From: Candidatus Methylopumilus universalis
Lineage (GTDB): Bacteria; Pseudomonadota; Gammaproteobacteria; Burkholderiales; Methylophilaceae
Length of the DNA stretch: 64,000 nucleotides
NCBI RefSeq assembly: GCF_006365315.1
Contig: NZ_CP040968.1
Span: 248,001-312,000, forward strand
Direction of reading: 5' to 3'
Shown here: in pieces, positions 29,088 to 38,321 of the stretch
Layout of the letters: every line of letters begins with the position of its first letter
How positions within the stretch are numbered: the stretch's first letter is position 1
Translations under genes and position numbers: made by a program
The notes under the pieces: model-generated
Databases searched by the model: none
Seen by the model: only the letters and a program-made list of their open reading frames with translations
Told to the model about the DNA's origin: nothing

Positions 29088-29984
29088 ATGCAAGTCTTTC
29101 GCCATTTTCCACTAAGTTCAGAAACGCCTATTGGTCTTACAATTGGCAATTTTGATGGTGTTCATATAGGCCATCAAGCCCTTATTCAAAAACTTATAGA
29201 GGAATCTAAAAGAAGAAAAATTACACCATCGGTTATGACATTTGAACCGCACCCTAAAGAACTTTTTGTGCCTGAACATGCACCAACTCGACTTACGAGC
29301 CTAAGAGAAAAGCTAGAGTTTTTTTCAAGCTGTGGCGTTGAAAATGTTTTTGTATGTGCCTTTAATAAAAAATTTGCAAACATTTCTAGCGATGTGTTTA
29401 TGCATCAAATATTAAAAAAGCAATTAAAAGCAGAGCTCATTATCGTAGGAGATGATTTTCGTTTTGGAGCTCAAAGATTAGCGGGAATAGAAGACTTGAG
29501 AAAAAGTGGATTTGAATTATTCGAAATTCCAGAAATCGATGTGAAAGGTAAGCGAGTATCAAGCACATCAATTAGAGAAGACCTTAAAGAGGGTCGTATT
29601 GAATCAGTCAATGAATTTTTAGGAAGGTCTTATTCGATCAGCGGAAAAGTGGTTAAAGGAGACGGGCGCGGAAGACAAATGGGCTTTCCAACTGCCAATA
29701 TTCATATGAAGCATTCGAGACCGGCTCTAACAGGCGTATATGCGGTAAAATTAGGAAATAGAAATGGCGTTGCTAATCTTGGAATCAGACCGACAGTTGC
29801 AGGCATCCCGAAACTTTTGCTAGAAGTTCATTTGCTTAATTTCAATGAAGATATTTATGGGCAGCATGTGCAAGTGACTTTTCTGGAAAAGATTAGAGAT
29901 GAAATGAAATTTGAAAATATTAATGCACTCATTGAACAGATTAAAAAAGACGTAATACATGCAACACGTTTTTTTGAAAAATAA
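29088..29984 (+). CDS. ribF: Bifunctional riboflavin kinase / FAD synthetase
   Basis: A 298-residue RibF. The N-terminal nucleotidyltransferase has [16 protein letters not shown] and [22 protein letters not shown] closes it; the C-terminal flavokinase has [15 protein letters not shown] and GVYAV. It converts riboflavin to FMN and FAD. An ATG at 29088 and a GTG at 29085 are both possible; ATG is preferred. No clear Shine-Dalgarno is visible, consistent with coupling from murJ. Confidence 0.95.
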   Translation: MQVFRHFPLSSETPIGLTIGNFDGVHIGHQALIQKLIEESKRRKITPSVMTFEPHPKELFVPEHAPTRLTSLREKLEFFSSCGVENVFVCAFNKKFANISSDVFMHQILKKQLKAELIIVGDDFRFGAQRLAGIEDLRKSGFELFEIPEIDVKGKRVSSTSIREDLKEGRIESVNEFLGRSYSISGKVVKGDGRGRQMGFPTANIHMKHSRPALTGVYAVKLGNRNGVANLGIRPTVAGIPKLLLEVHLLNFNEDIYGQHVQVTFLEKIRDEMKFENINALIEQIKKDVIHATRFFEK

Positions 29985-29989
29985 AATAT

Positions 29990-32761
29990 ATGACCGAAGA
30001 AAATAAATATCAATTAAATTTGCCAGATACGCCATTTCCTATGCGTGGTGATCTTGCTAAAAGAGAGCCTCTTTGGGTTAAGCGCTGGCAGGAATTTAAG
30101 CTGTACCAAAAAATTAGACAAAAAAGAAAGGGTGCTAAGAAATTCATTCTGCATGATGGCCCACCTTATGCAAATGGAGATATTCATATTGGGCATGCTG
30201 TTAATAAAATTTTAAAAGATATTATTGTTAAATCAAAAACCTTATCTGGGTTTGACGCACCATATGTTCCAGGGTGGGATTGCCATGGACTTCCGATTGA
30301 GCTTGTTGTCGAAAAATTGCATGGCAAGAATATTGACCCTAAAAAATTTAGAGAACTATGTAGGGAATATGCAGCAACGCAAGTTGAAAAACAAAAAAAT
30401 GATTTTATACGTTTAGGTGTATTAGGGGACTGGAATCAACCCTACCTCACGATGAATTTTGAAACCGAAGCCGACATTATGAGATCGCTTGGACATATTC
30501 ATCAAAATGGATACCTCTATCAAGGAAGCAAGCCTGTGCATTGGTGTGTTGATTGTGGTTCAGCATTGGCTGAGGCTGAAGTGGAATATGAAGATAAAAC
30601 TTCACCTACGATTGATGTGGGGTTTAAAGTTATAGACGGTGATATTTTAAAAAAGATATTCAATATAAACGAAGTAAAAGATACGTTCGCAGTGATTTGG
30701 ACAACAACACCCTGGACACTTCCAGCGAATCAGGCTGTATGTGTTCATCCTGAACTAAGTTATGGTTTATATAGTACTGAAAAAGGTAATCTTATCCTCG
30801 CTGAAGATTTGGCTGAAAAAAATCTTATGTATTATGGTTTAGAGTCTTTTAAGAAATTATCCTCATGTAAAGGTCAAGATTTAGAGCATCTTAAACTCAG
30901 CCACCCGTTTTATAAAAGAAATGTACCTATCATATGTGGCGACCACGTCACTCTAGATGCTGGAACTGGACTTGTTCATACAGCACCTGCACATGGGTTA
31001 GAGGACTATGCAGTTGGGATGCAATATCAATTGCCTGTAGATAACCCTGTCAACGAAGAGGGAAGGTTTTATTCTTTTGTTGAACAGTTTGCAGGCGAGA
31101 GTATCTGGGAGGCCAATAAAAAAATTATTGAAACATTAGACGCTAATCAATCTTTATTTGCTTCGAAGAAATTAGCACATAGCTACCCACATTGTTGGCG
31201 CCACAAAACACCAGTGATTTTCAGGGCTACACGTCAATGGTTTATTGGTATGAATCAAAAAAATAATAAAAAGACATTGCGTGAGAATGCAAACGAAGCG
31301 GTCAGTCATACTACTTTTTATCCTGAGTGGGGGAAAGCGCGTTTAGAAGCTATGATTAAAAATCGCCCTGACTGGTGTGTTTCTCGCCAAAGAAACTGGG
31401 GTGTTCCTATGCCACTTTTTGTTCATAAAGAAACTTACGAATTACATCCGCGCACCAATGAATTAACTGAATTAGTTGCTAAAGAAGTTGAGAAGTCAGG
31501 TATTGATGCTTGGTTTAATTTAGATGCTAAAACATTACTTGGCGAAGATGCTAATCAATATAAAAAAATAAGTGACACATTAGATGTCTGGTTTGATTCA
31601 GGAACGACGCATGCTTCTGTGCTAAAAAAACGTGAAGACTTAGCTTATCCAGCTGATCTTTATCTGGAAGGCTCAGATCAGCATCGGGGCTGGTTTCAAT
31701 CGAGCTTACTTACAGGTTGCGCAATTGATGGAAGAGCGCCTTATGAATCTCTATTAACGCACGGCTTCGTTGTTGATGGAAGTGGACATAAGATGAGTAA
31801 ATCTAAGGGCAACGTCGTAGCGCCACAAAAAGTCATGGATCAATATGGTGCTGATATTTTAAGATTCTGGGTAGCCTCTACAGATTATTCTGGCGAACTC
31901 ACTATTTCAGACGAAATTTTAAAGCGAGTTGCTGAGGGATACAGGCGCATAAGAAATACCTTACGCTTTCTGCTAGCTAACCTTGGCGATTTTGATGATA
32001 AAAAAGATTTACTTCCCGTGAAAGAATGGCTGTCGATAGATCGCTATGCATTATATTTGACGCATCAGCTGCAAGATCATATTAAAAAAGATTATGCATC
32101 TTATGAATTTCATTTAGGCATGCAAAAGTTTGTAAGCTTTTGTTCTGAAGACCTAGGTGGATTCTATCTTGATATTTTAAAAGATCGACTTTACACATCA
32201 AATGAAAATTCTAAAGCAAGACGAGCTGCGCAAAGTGCAATCTTCCATATTACACATTCCTTAATGAGATTGATGGCCCCTGTTTTAAGCTTTACAGCAG
32301 ATGAAATTTGGCAGATTCTCATGCCCCAAAGTGATGAACATATATTTATGGATGAATGGTATGACCTGCCACCTCACGATTTGAATTCTAGAGAGTTGTT
32401 AGCGTGGGAGCATATTATTCATGTGCGCGCAATTGCTAATAAAAAAATTGAAGAGTTGCGCGAAAAAGGATTAGTAGGCTCTTCACTTCAAGCCGAGATT
32501 GATATCTTCGCTTCAGGTGATATTTATCAATCTTTATCGATGCTTCATGAAGACCTTAAGTTTGCGATCATTACATCGCATGCAAAGATTCATGAAAGAC
32601 AAGGCGATTTACATATAGATGTTCGCGCAAGCGAGCATAAGAAATGTGATCGATGTTGGCACTATCGAGAAGAAGTTGGATCACATCATGAGCATCCAAC
32701 CATTTGCAATCGATGTATTAGTAATCTTTTTGAAAAAGGTGAAGTAAGGTCTCATGCGTAA
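29990..32761 (+). CDS. ileS: Isoleucyl-tRNA synthetase
   Basis: A 923-residue class I synthetase charging tRNA-Ile with an editing (CP1) domain. The HIGH motif is [11 protein letters not shown] near residue 63, the KMSKS loop is [12 protein letters not shown] near 599, and the C-terminal zinc finger has [11 protein letters not shown] and CNRC. Complete and of normal bacterial length. Starts six bases after ribF and overlaps lspA by eight bases, the standard operon. Confidence 0.98.
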   Translation: MTEENKYQLNLPDTPFPMRGDLAKREPLWVKRWQEFKLYQKIRQKRKGAKKFILHDGPPYANGDIHIGHAVNKILKDIIVKSKTLSGFDAPYVPGWDCHGLPIELVVEKLHGKNIDPKKFRELCREYAATQVEKQKNDFIRLGVLGDWNQPYLTMNFETEADIMRSLGHIHQNGYLYQGSKPVHWCVDCGSALAEAEVEYEDKTSPTIDVGFKVIDGDILKKIFNINEVKDTFAVIWTTTPWTLPANQAVCVHPELSYGLYSTEKGNLILAEDLAEKNLMYYGLESFKKLSSCKGQDLEHLKLSHPFYKRNVPIICGDHVTLDAGTGLVHTAPAHGLEDYAVGMQYQLPVDNPVNEEGRFYSFVEQFAGESIWEANKKIIETLDANQSLFASKKLAHSYPHCWRHKTPVIFRATRQWFIGMNQKNNKKTLRENANEAVSHTTFYPEWGKARLEAMIKNRPDWCVSRQRNWGVPMPLFVHKETYELHPRTNELTELVAKEVEKSGIDAWFNLDAKTLLGEDANQYKKISDTLDVWFDSGTTHASVLKKREDLAYPADLYLEGSDQHRGWFQSSLLTGCAIDGRAPYESLLTHGFVVDGSGHKMSKSKGNVVAPQKVMDQYGADILRFWVASTDYSGELTISDEILKRVAEGYRRIRNTLRFLLANLGDFDDKKDLLPVKEWLSIDRYALYLTHQLQDHIKKDYASYEFHLGMQKFVSFCSEDLGGFYLDILKDRLYTSNENSKARRAAQSAIFHITHSLMRLMAPVLSFTADEIWQILMPQSDEHIFMDEWYDLPPHDLNSRELLAWEHIIHVRAIANKKIEELREKGLVGSSLQAEIDIFASGDIYQSLSMLHEDLKFAIITSHAKIHERQGDLHIDVRASEHKKCDRCWHYREEVGSHHEHPTICNRCISNLFEKGEVRSHA

Positions 32762-33221
32762 ATATATTGTGATTGCATTCTTGATTGTTATTTTGGATCT
32801 CATAACCAAACAATGGATATTTAATCATTTAGATTTTGGAAGTACTTTAGTAATAACTCCATTTCTTAATATTGTGCATTTTCAAAATACGGGAGCCGCT
32901 TTTAGTTTTTTAAGTGATGCTTCTGGCTGGCAGAGATATTTCTTTATCGTCGTTTCATTGATCGCAATTTTTATCATTATTCGATTAATGCATCAGCGAT
33001 TAAAACAGCCATTATTATGCTTAGCGCTGGCCTTCATACTTGGCGGAGCTATAGGTAATTTGTGTGACAGAAGCTTTTATGGTTTTGTGATTGATTTCAT
33101 TTATGTTCACTACGAAGCCTATTACTGGCCAGCATTTAATGTGGCAGATAGCTTTATTTCAATAGGCGTCACTTTAATTCTTTATGATGCATTTAAAAAC
33201 AAAAAACCTTTGTTGAGCTAA
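32754..33221 (+). CDS. lspA: Lipoprotein signal peptidase (SPase II)
   Basis: A 155-residue inner-membrane aspartyl protease with four helices. The catalytic Asp residues lie in [16 protein letters not shown] and [24 protein letters not shown] is the other conserved block. It cuts prolipoproteins such as LptE. It overlaps the end of ileS and precedes the sulfite-oxidase-like gene by two bases. Confidence 0.96.
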   Translation: MRKYIVIAFLIVILDLITKQWIFNHLDFGSTLVITPFLNIVHFQNTGAAFSFLSDASGWQRYFFIVVSLIAIFIIIRLMHQRLKQPLLCLALAFILGGAIGNLCDRSFYGFVIDFIYVHYEAYYWPAFNVADSFISIGVTLILYDAFKNKKPLLS

Positions 33222-33223
33222 TC

Positions 33224-33862
33224 ATGCCTGACTGGAAAAAACTGATAGAAGGTAAAATCGCTCTTGCTAAAAAGGGCTTAAAACGAAACGAACCCAATCA
33301 AAATGAGCGTATTCCCTCAGGGCAAACACTCACCACTAAATTTCCTATACTTGATTTAGGAATCAGACCTGACTTAGATGAAAGTAATTGGAGCTTGAAA
33401 GTATTTGGTCTAGTTGAAAAAGAAATTGATTTGGATTGGACTTCTTTATTAAAACTACCTCAAACAAAAGATATTTCGGATTTTCACTGCGTGACACGCT
33501 GGTCTATGTTGGATGTGCCGTGGGAGGGTGTTTTAGCTAGGGACATTTTAAGTTTGGCTAAGCCATTAGATAAGGCTAATTTTGTAACGCTTCATAGTTA
33601 TGACGATTACACGACTAATATCCCACTAGAAGTTATGCTAGATGATGATGTGATTGTTGCGCACCATGTTTTTAATAAGTCATTAGAAAATGAACATGGT
33701 GGCCCAGTAAGATTAGTTGTGCCTAAACGTTATGCATGGAAAAGTGCAAAGTGGCTAAAAGCCATTGAATTGCACGCTGAAGATAGGCCGGGCTTTTGGG
33801 AAGTCCGCGGATATCATAATGATGCTGATCCATGGCTTGAAGAGCGTTTTTCAGAAAATTAA
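33224..33862 (+). CDS. Sulfite-oxidase-like molybdopterin protein
   Basis: A 212-residue protein with the oxidoreductase molybdopterin-binding fold of sulfite oxidase and MsrP. DFHCVTRWSMLDVPWEGV carries the Cys that would ligate molybdenum; GGPVRLVVPKRYAWKSAKWL is the second conserved block. Unlike MsrP it has no Tat signal peptide, so it should be cytoplasmic. It has no C-terminal dimerisation domain, as in the short bacterial family. Substrate unknown. It trails lspA by two bases. Confidence 0.82.
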   Translation: MPDWKKLIEGKIALAKKGLKRNEPNQNERIPSGQTLTTKFPILDLGIRPDLDESNWSLKVFGLVEKEIDLDWTSLLKLPQTKDISDFHCVTRWSMLDVPWEGVLARDILSLAKPLDKANFVTLHSYDDYTTNIPLEVMLDDDVIVAHHVFNKSLENEHGGPVRLVVPKRYAWKSAKWLKAIELHAEDRPGFWEVRGYHNDADPWLEERFSEN

Positions 33863-33873
33863 CAATCAATTCT

Positions 33874-33882
33874 TGTTATAAT
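33874..33882 (+). promoter_or_regulatory. Possible extended -10 promoter before the DUF2946-type gene
   Basis: TGTTATAAT, a perfect extended -10, ends at 33882. The implied start near 33889 is only a few bases before the ATG at 33892, so a transcript from it would be almost leaderless. No matching -35 is seen. Confidence 0.35.
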
Positions 33883-33891
33883 ATTCTGACC

Positions 33892-34269
33892 ATGAAAAAT
33901 GCATATAAAAAAATAGGAAGTTGGATTGCGATTTTTGCAATGCTTTTAACATCCTTTATGCCATTAATTTCACACGCAACTGAGTCACAAAATAATCTTG
34001 ATAATCAAGAGAGAATTTGTACTTCTCAAGGCATTAAATTTGTTTCGACGGGAAATGATAATCCAGATAAAAATCATACAAGTATTAATATGATTCATTG
34101 TGCTTATTGTTCGGCATCTTCAGACAAGAATTATCTACCAGAAGGCAATATTCAATTAGGATTAACTTTGATTCCTAATCCTGCGAAATTTTTCCTAGAA
34201 TACGAATCTCCAATACTTCAGTCCTACTTTAGATCCTCTCACCCTCCTCAAGCTCCACCAGTTATTTAA
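33892..34269 (+). CDS. DUF2946-type small secreted protein (metal-locus associated)
   Basis: A 125-residue exported protein: signal peptide in IGSWIAIFAMLLTSFMPLISHA, then a hydrophilic domain with ICTSQG near residue 43 and the conserved HCAYCSAS at about residues 67-74. The His-Cys-x-x-Cys pattern and overall size fit DUF2946, a family usually found beside copper-related TonB receptors and thought to be a periplasmic metal-binding partner. That role is inferred from context. It starts the four-gene locus preceding the TonB-dependent receptor. The C-terminus is Pro-rich. Confidence 0.72.
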   Translation: MKNAYKKIGSWIAIFAMLLTSFMPLISHATESQNNLDNQERICTSQGIKFVSTGNDNPDKNHTSINMIHCAYCSASSDKNYLPEGNIQLGLTLIPNPAKFFLEYESPILQSYFRSSHPPQAPPVI

Positions 34270-34289
34270 TCTGTCTATTAATGCATTAC

Positions 34290-34316
34290 TTGTGCAGAAA
34301 TTTGCACAATTTTTTT
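34290..34316 (+). promoter_or_regulatory. Perfect dyad plus T-run before the TonB receptor gene
   Basis: TTGTGCA (34290-34296) and TGCACAA (34303-34309) form a perfect 7-base inverted repeat with a 6-base spacer, followed by seven T residues. It could be a rho-independent terminator or attenuator after the DUF2946 gene, or a dyad operator for a metal-responsive regulator of the receptor 30 bases downstream. The sequence cannot decide. Confidence 0.6.
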
Positions 34317-34338
34317 CTATTGTATGGATATTGATTAA

Positions 34339-36609
34339 ATGAACTTGAAGAAGATTATTCCTACTATTTTATATTTATTTGTTATGCCATCAGCCTTGTC
34401 TGTAGAGACATCTGATTTAGTGACCGGCACTATTACAGTCAAAGATTCTTTTGTCGATAGCCGTATTATGAAATTTCCGGCTACCGTTGAAACTTATGAC
34501 AAAAAGCAAATTGAAGAGAGTGTTAACGCTGCAACACCAGCACAGACTTTAAAATACCTACCCAGCATTCAAGTGAGGGAAAGATCTATCGGAGATAGAA
34601 ACGGCATTATTTCGTCAAGAACCATAGGAAGTATATCTAGCGCGCAAAGTATGCTTTATGCAGATGGTATCCTTTTATCTAATTTACTTGGGAATTCATT
34701 TTCATATCCTCCAAGATGGGGCATGGTAAATCCAGAAGAAATTCAAAGGATAAGTATGATGTATGGTCCTTTTTCTTCACTTTATGCTGGAAATTCAATG
34801 GGTGGAGTGATCAATATCGAAACACGTATGCCTGAAAGATTAGAAGCTCATGCCGGAGTGCAAAGTTTTATCCAAAATTTTAAGCTTTATGGTACAGATC
34901 AAACCAAGATTGGTAACCGTGAATTTTTTTCTATAGGTAATAAAGTCAATGATTTCAGTTTTTGGGCGAGTATGAATAGACTTGAAAATACAGCACAGCC
35001 TCTTGATTTTTCTGTAACTGACAGTAAAGGGGTAGGGACTACAGTGGATACTATAACTGGCGCCTACCGGGACAAAGGCATAAGAAATCAAGATCGAATC
35101 ATATTCGGCGCTACAGCTATTGATACTTCTATTCAAACAAATGGAAAATTTAAAGGTCAGTATGAATTCTCAAATCAATCTAAGCTCACTTATACGATTG
35201 GCTTATGGGATCTTGATAGCAGACAGAATGTTCAAAGTTATGTTAAGGATACACTGGGAAATTCGATTTATGGTGGGGACGTTACTCTTGGCGGGAAAAA
35301 TTACTCTGTAACTAGAATGAATCCAGCTCAGGCAGAAGCGTTTCACGTGATGCAATCTATAGATTTTAAATCTAATGATAAAGGTTTTTTTAATTGGCAA
35401 ATGACACTGTCTGATTATTATTACAGAAGAGACTTGAGTAATCGATCAAACTTGGTGGAAACTTCAAATGCCAACCCCTCGCTCACTAATCCTTATATTT
35501 CTAAAACAGGGCAGATTACGGATCTTTCAGGCACGGGTTGGACGGTATTTGATAGTCGCGTTACTTTGCGTCCAAAAGATCATACAATCGATCTAGGTTA
35601 TCACTTAGATTATTACCATTTAAGGCAGACAGTAAATGCATCTAGCGATTGGATGGGCTCACAAAAAGGAGCTTTTAGTTCCTTATCTTCCGGTAATACA
35701 AAAACGCATGCTGTTTATGTTCAAGATAAGTGGCAAATAACGCCACTATGGGCGCTCACATTGGGAGGTCGACAAGAACATTATGAGGCTTATGATGGAG
35801 TAAACCAAACTACAAATCTTGCCAGGTATGAGGGCAGGTCTAGAAATACTTTTTCTCCCAAGGCATCTTTAAGTTTTGAACCTATACCAGCTTGGGGATT
35901 TCGAGCTGCCTTTGGCAAAGCGTACCGATTTCCAACTGTCACAGAGCTATTCCAACAGTTAACAAATGGGTCTACCATTGTTACGAATAATCCAAATTTA
36001 AAACCTGAAGAGATTTATTCCGCTGAAATAACTGCAGAGCGTCGTTTTGCGAATGGTCTTGCGAGAGCTAGTCTTTTTAGAGAAGACAGGTATGACGCAT
36101 TAATCTCTCAAACAAATATTTCGAGTGTTGGTACTTCAAGTACTTATATTCAGAATGTAGATCATGTCAGGATACATGGCATAGAACTAGCAACTGAATT
36201 GAAAAACGTAATGATTCCTAAACTTGATTTGATGGCTAACGCAACTTTAACTGATTCAGAAATTTTGAAAAATGATGCAGCACCGTCGTATATTAATAAA
36301 AAAGTGCCCCGTATCCCAAGACAGCTTTATAAAGCTGTAGCAACTTATAGAGTTAGTGAAGATTTCACAATGAGTTTAGCTGCAAGATATAGTGGACGTC
36401 AATTTATACAATTAGACAATTCAGATATTAATCCAGAGACATATCAAGATGCTAGCCGATTACTATTTGTAGATGCTAAGGCAAATTATAAGTTTAAAGA
36501 CAGATGGACAGCGTCATTGGGAGTAGATAATATTTTTAATGATCAGGCTTATGTTTCTCATCCACTTTCTCAAAGAACAGGCTATGCGCAAATTAAATTT
36601 GATTATTAA
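34339..36609 (+). CDS. TonB-dependent outer-membrane receptor (probable metal or metallophore uptake)
   Basis: A 756-residue receptor with a signal peptide (residues 1-21), a TonB box at about 31-36 (TITVKD), a plug domain (ATPAQTLKYLPSIQVRERSIGDRNG, YGPFSSLYAGNSMGGVINIET) and a 22-strand barrel to the C-terminus (VDNIFNDQAYVSHP, ending in an aromatic residue). It would move a scarce ligand across the outer membrane with TonB energy. The substrate is not coded in recognisable motifs; its DUF2946 and thioredoxin-like partners suggest copper, with a lanthanide or iron chelate as alternatives in a methylotroph. Its end overlaps the following gene. Confidence 0.9.
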   Translation: MNLKKIIPTILYLFVMPSALSVETSDLVTGTITVKDSFVDSRIMKFPATVETYDKKQIEESVNAATPAQTLKYLPSIQVRERSIGDRNGIISSRTIGSISSAQSMLYADGILLSNLLGNSFSYPPRWGMVNPEEIQRISMMYGPFSSLYAGNSMGGVINIETRMPERLEAHAGVQSFIQNFKLYGTDQTKIGNREFFSIGNKVNDFSFWASMNRLENTAQPLDFSVTDSKGVGTTVDTITGAYRDKGIRNQDRIIFGATAIDTSIQTNGKFKGQYEFSNQSKLTYTIGLWDLDSRQNVQSYVKDTLGNSIYGGDVTLGGKNYSVTRMNPAQAEAFHVMQSIDFKSNDKGFFNWQMTLSDYYYRRDLSNRSNLVETSNANPSLTNPYISKTGQITDLSGTGWTVFDSRVTLRPKDHTIDLGYHLDYYHLRQTVNASSDWMGSQKGAFSSLSSGNTKTHAVYVQDKWQITPLWALTLGGRQEHYEAYDGVNQTTNLARYEGRSRNTFSPKASLSFEPIPAWGFRAAFGKAYRFPTVTELFQQLTNGSTIVTNNPNLKPEEIYSAEITAERRFANGLARASLFREDRYDALISQTNISSVGTSSTYIQNVDHVRIHGIELATELKNVMIPKLDLMANATLTDSEILKNDAAPSYINKKVPRIPRQLYKAVATYRVSEDFTMSLAARYSGRQFIQLDNSDINPETYQDASRLLFVDAKANYKFKDRWTASLGVDNIFNDQAYVSHPLSQRTGYAQIKFDY

Positions 36610-37780
36610 GTTTTTTAAAAAAATAATATTTTTACTATTGATTTTATTCTGTGAGACGAGTTTTTCTCATGAGGGTCATAGTCATGGCCCTTCGGTTGTC
36701 GCTTCGGTCTCATTTGATAAGCCAGGAACTTTATGGCGAGTGAGAGAGCAGCAGGGATTTATTATTGTTGACTCATCAAATGATCAAGGGCTTAATTTCT
36801 CGAAAACTATAAATGTAAATACCGAACTTCAGAAAATAGGAACATCAGGAGACGCAAAACCTAAGATTGCTATCGGCCCTGAGGGGAATATTTATGTCAC
36901 TTGGACTCAAACGCTCTCAAAGCCTTATACAGGCTATATATGGTTTGCAAGATCAAAAGATCATGGCAAAACTTTTGAATTACCTCAGATTGTTCACCAA
37001 GATAAGTCAGAAATTACACATCGTTTTGATGCTATCAATATAAATAAAGACGGACGAATTTTTGTAGCATGGGTAGATAAGCGCGATTTAGAAAAAGCCA
37101 AACTACAAAAAAAAGAAAAAGAGTATAAAGGAGCAGCCTTGTATTATGCAGTTTCAGAGAATTATGGCGAATCATTTAAAGTCGAGAAAAAAATTGTTGA
37201 TAGCAGTTGTGAATGCTGCAGAATTGGTTTAACCAATGATAGTAGAGGAAACGTTATTGCTATGTGGCGGCAGCTTTATGATGAAGGTATTAGAGATCAT
37301 GCAGTAGCTAAGATTGATCTTAACGATAATATCGTTGTCAATAGAGCCACTTTCGGTGGTTGGAAAATTGACGCATGTCCTCATCACGGCCCTGCAATAT
37401 CTAGAGGAGGTGACTGGGGATATCATATGGCTTGGTTTGATGGGGGAGAGAAAGCAGGTTTATTTTATGGGCGAATCGATGGCGATGCTTGGGTAAGCTC
37501 ACCCGCTAAGAGATTTGGAAATGCTAATTTTCAGGCAGGCCACCCATCACTATTGAGTATCAATGAAAAAGTTTATCTAGCCTGGAAAGAGATCAATGAA
37601 TCGGACAACTATATTGTTTTAGCTATTTCAGAAGATGGCGGAAAAAATTGGCTAGAAGCTAAAAAAATCAAAAAAACTGAAGGTGCTTCAGACTATCCTG
37701 AGCTCATTCAATTTAATAACAAAGCCTTTCTTTCTTGGAATACCATTAAAGATGGCTATCAATTAATATCTCTTGAATAA
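36584..37780 (+). CDS. Secreted BNR/sialidase-fold protein with Cys/His-rich segments
   Basis: A 398-residue exported beta-propeller-like protein. A signal segment (FFKKIIFLLLILFCETSFS) is followed by a His-rich mature N-terminus (HEGHSHGPS). Repeated Asp-box-like elements (SSNDQGLNFSKT, SKDHGKTFELP, SEDGGKNWLEA) mark a BNR/sialidase propeller. The unusual segment SSCECCRIGL and ACPHHGPAISRGG add clustered Cys and His that could bind metal. True sialidase activity is doubtful: the Arg triad and FRIP motif are not seen. The start is ATG 36584 (or TTG 36599), inside the TonB receptor's 3' end, so the genes are coupled. Confidence 0.75.
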   Translation: MRKLNLIIKFFKKIIFLLLILFCETSFSHEGHSHGPSVVASVSFDKPGTLWRVREQQGFIIVDSSNDQGLNFSKTINVNTELQKIGTSGDAKPKIAIGPEGNIYVTWTQTLSKPYTGYIWFARSKDHGKTFELPQIVHQDKSEITHRFDAININKDGRIFVAWVDKRDLEKAKLQKKEKEYKGAALYYAVSENYGESFKVEKKIVDSSCECCRIGLTNDSRGNVIAMWRQLYDEGIRDHAVAKIDLNDNIVVNRATFGGWKIDACPHHGPAISRGGDWGYHMAWFDGGEKAGLFYGRIDGDAWVSSPAKRFGNANFQAGHPSLLSINEKVYLAWKEINESDNYIVLAISEDGGKNWLEAKKIKKTEGASDYPELIQFNNKAFLSWNTIKDGYQLISLE

Positions 37781-37786
37781 ATTTTT

Positions 37787-38248
37787 ATGAAATTAAAAAT
37801 CTTTTTATTCTTTTTGTTTTTTTCTCACTTTTCCTTTGCGTATGACTTTATGCCATTTGATATGAACACACGTCAAGTTATTGAAAAAAGATATATTGAT
37901 CAACCTTTAATTATTTCTTTTTGGTCGATTGATTGTCCCTATTGTATAGACGATCTTAAAAAGCTTGGCAAAGCTCTTAGTAAAAATACAAATGTTAAAT
38001 TAATTACAGTATGTGTAGATGGAAAAGAGTCCGCTAAAAAAGCTGAAAGAATTTTAAGTCAGGCTAATCTGCCAAAACACGAACAATACCAATATGCAGA
38101 AGTAGATGAAGACAGACTTAGATATAACATTGATCCAGCATGGTACGGCGAGCTTCCAAGAACATACTTTTATGATGCGGCACACCAAGTCACTCCTTTA
38201 AGCGGGAAAATCTCTAACTCATTCCTCGATAAATGGTTTAAAAAATAA
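37787..38248 (+). CDS. Secreted thioredoxin/TlpA-like protein
   Basis: A 153-residue exported thioredoxin-fold protein. After a signal peptide (FLFFLFFSHFSFAYDF) comes the active-site motif FWSIDCPYCIDDLKKL with the CxxC pair, and a cis-Pro region GELPRTYFYDAAHQV. TlpA- and Sco-like proteins in this fold reduce copper or cysteine ligands in the periplasm. It ends the locus, six bases after the BNR gene, and would suit keeping the Cys-rich neighbours reduced. Exact role is inference. Confidence 0.82.
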   Translation: MKLKIFLFFLFFSHFSFAYDFMPFDMNTRQVIEKRYIDQPLIISFWSIDCPYCIDDLKKLGKALSKNTNVKLITVCVDGKESAKKAERILSQANLPKHEQYQYAEVDEDRLRYNIDPAWYGELPRTYFYDAAHQVTPLSGKISNSFLDKWFKK

Positions 38249-38261
38249 GTTAATAATCTGA

Positions 38262-38288
38262 TTGAAATTTGTGACTTCATCCCCATAT
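38262..38288 (+). promoter_or_regulatory. Sigma-32 heat-shock promoter of clpB
   Basis: TTGAAA (38262-38267) and CCCCATAT (38281-38288) are separated by 13 bases, an excellent match to the RpoH consensus CTTGAAA-N(12-15)-CCCCATNT. It lies 33 bases before the clpB ATG, whose ribosome site is GAGGA. Confidence 0.8.
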
Positions 38289-38321
38289 TAGTAGTATTAG
38301 ACTAATTGATGAGGAATTAAT

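Noticed and set aside
34840-35136. 98-codon reverse frame within the TonB receptor
   Set aside because: Shadow of the receptor coding sequence; no independent signals.
36584-37780. Annotation as a true exo-alpha-sialidase
   Set aside because: Asp boxes are present but FRIP and the catalytic Arg triad are not seen, and the genomic context points to metal handling.
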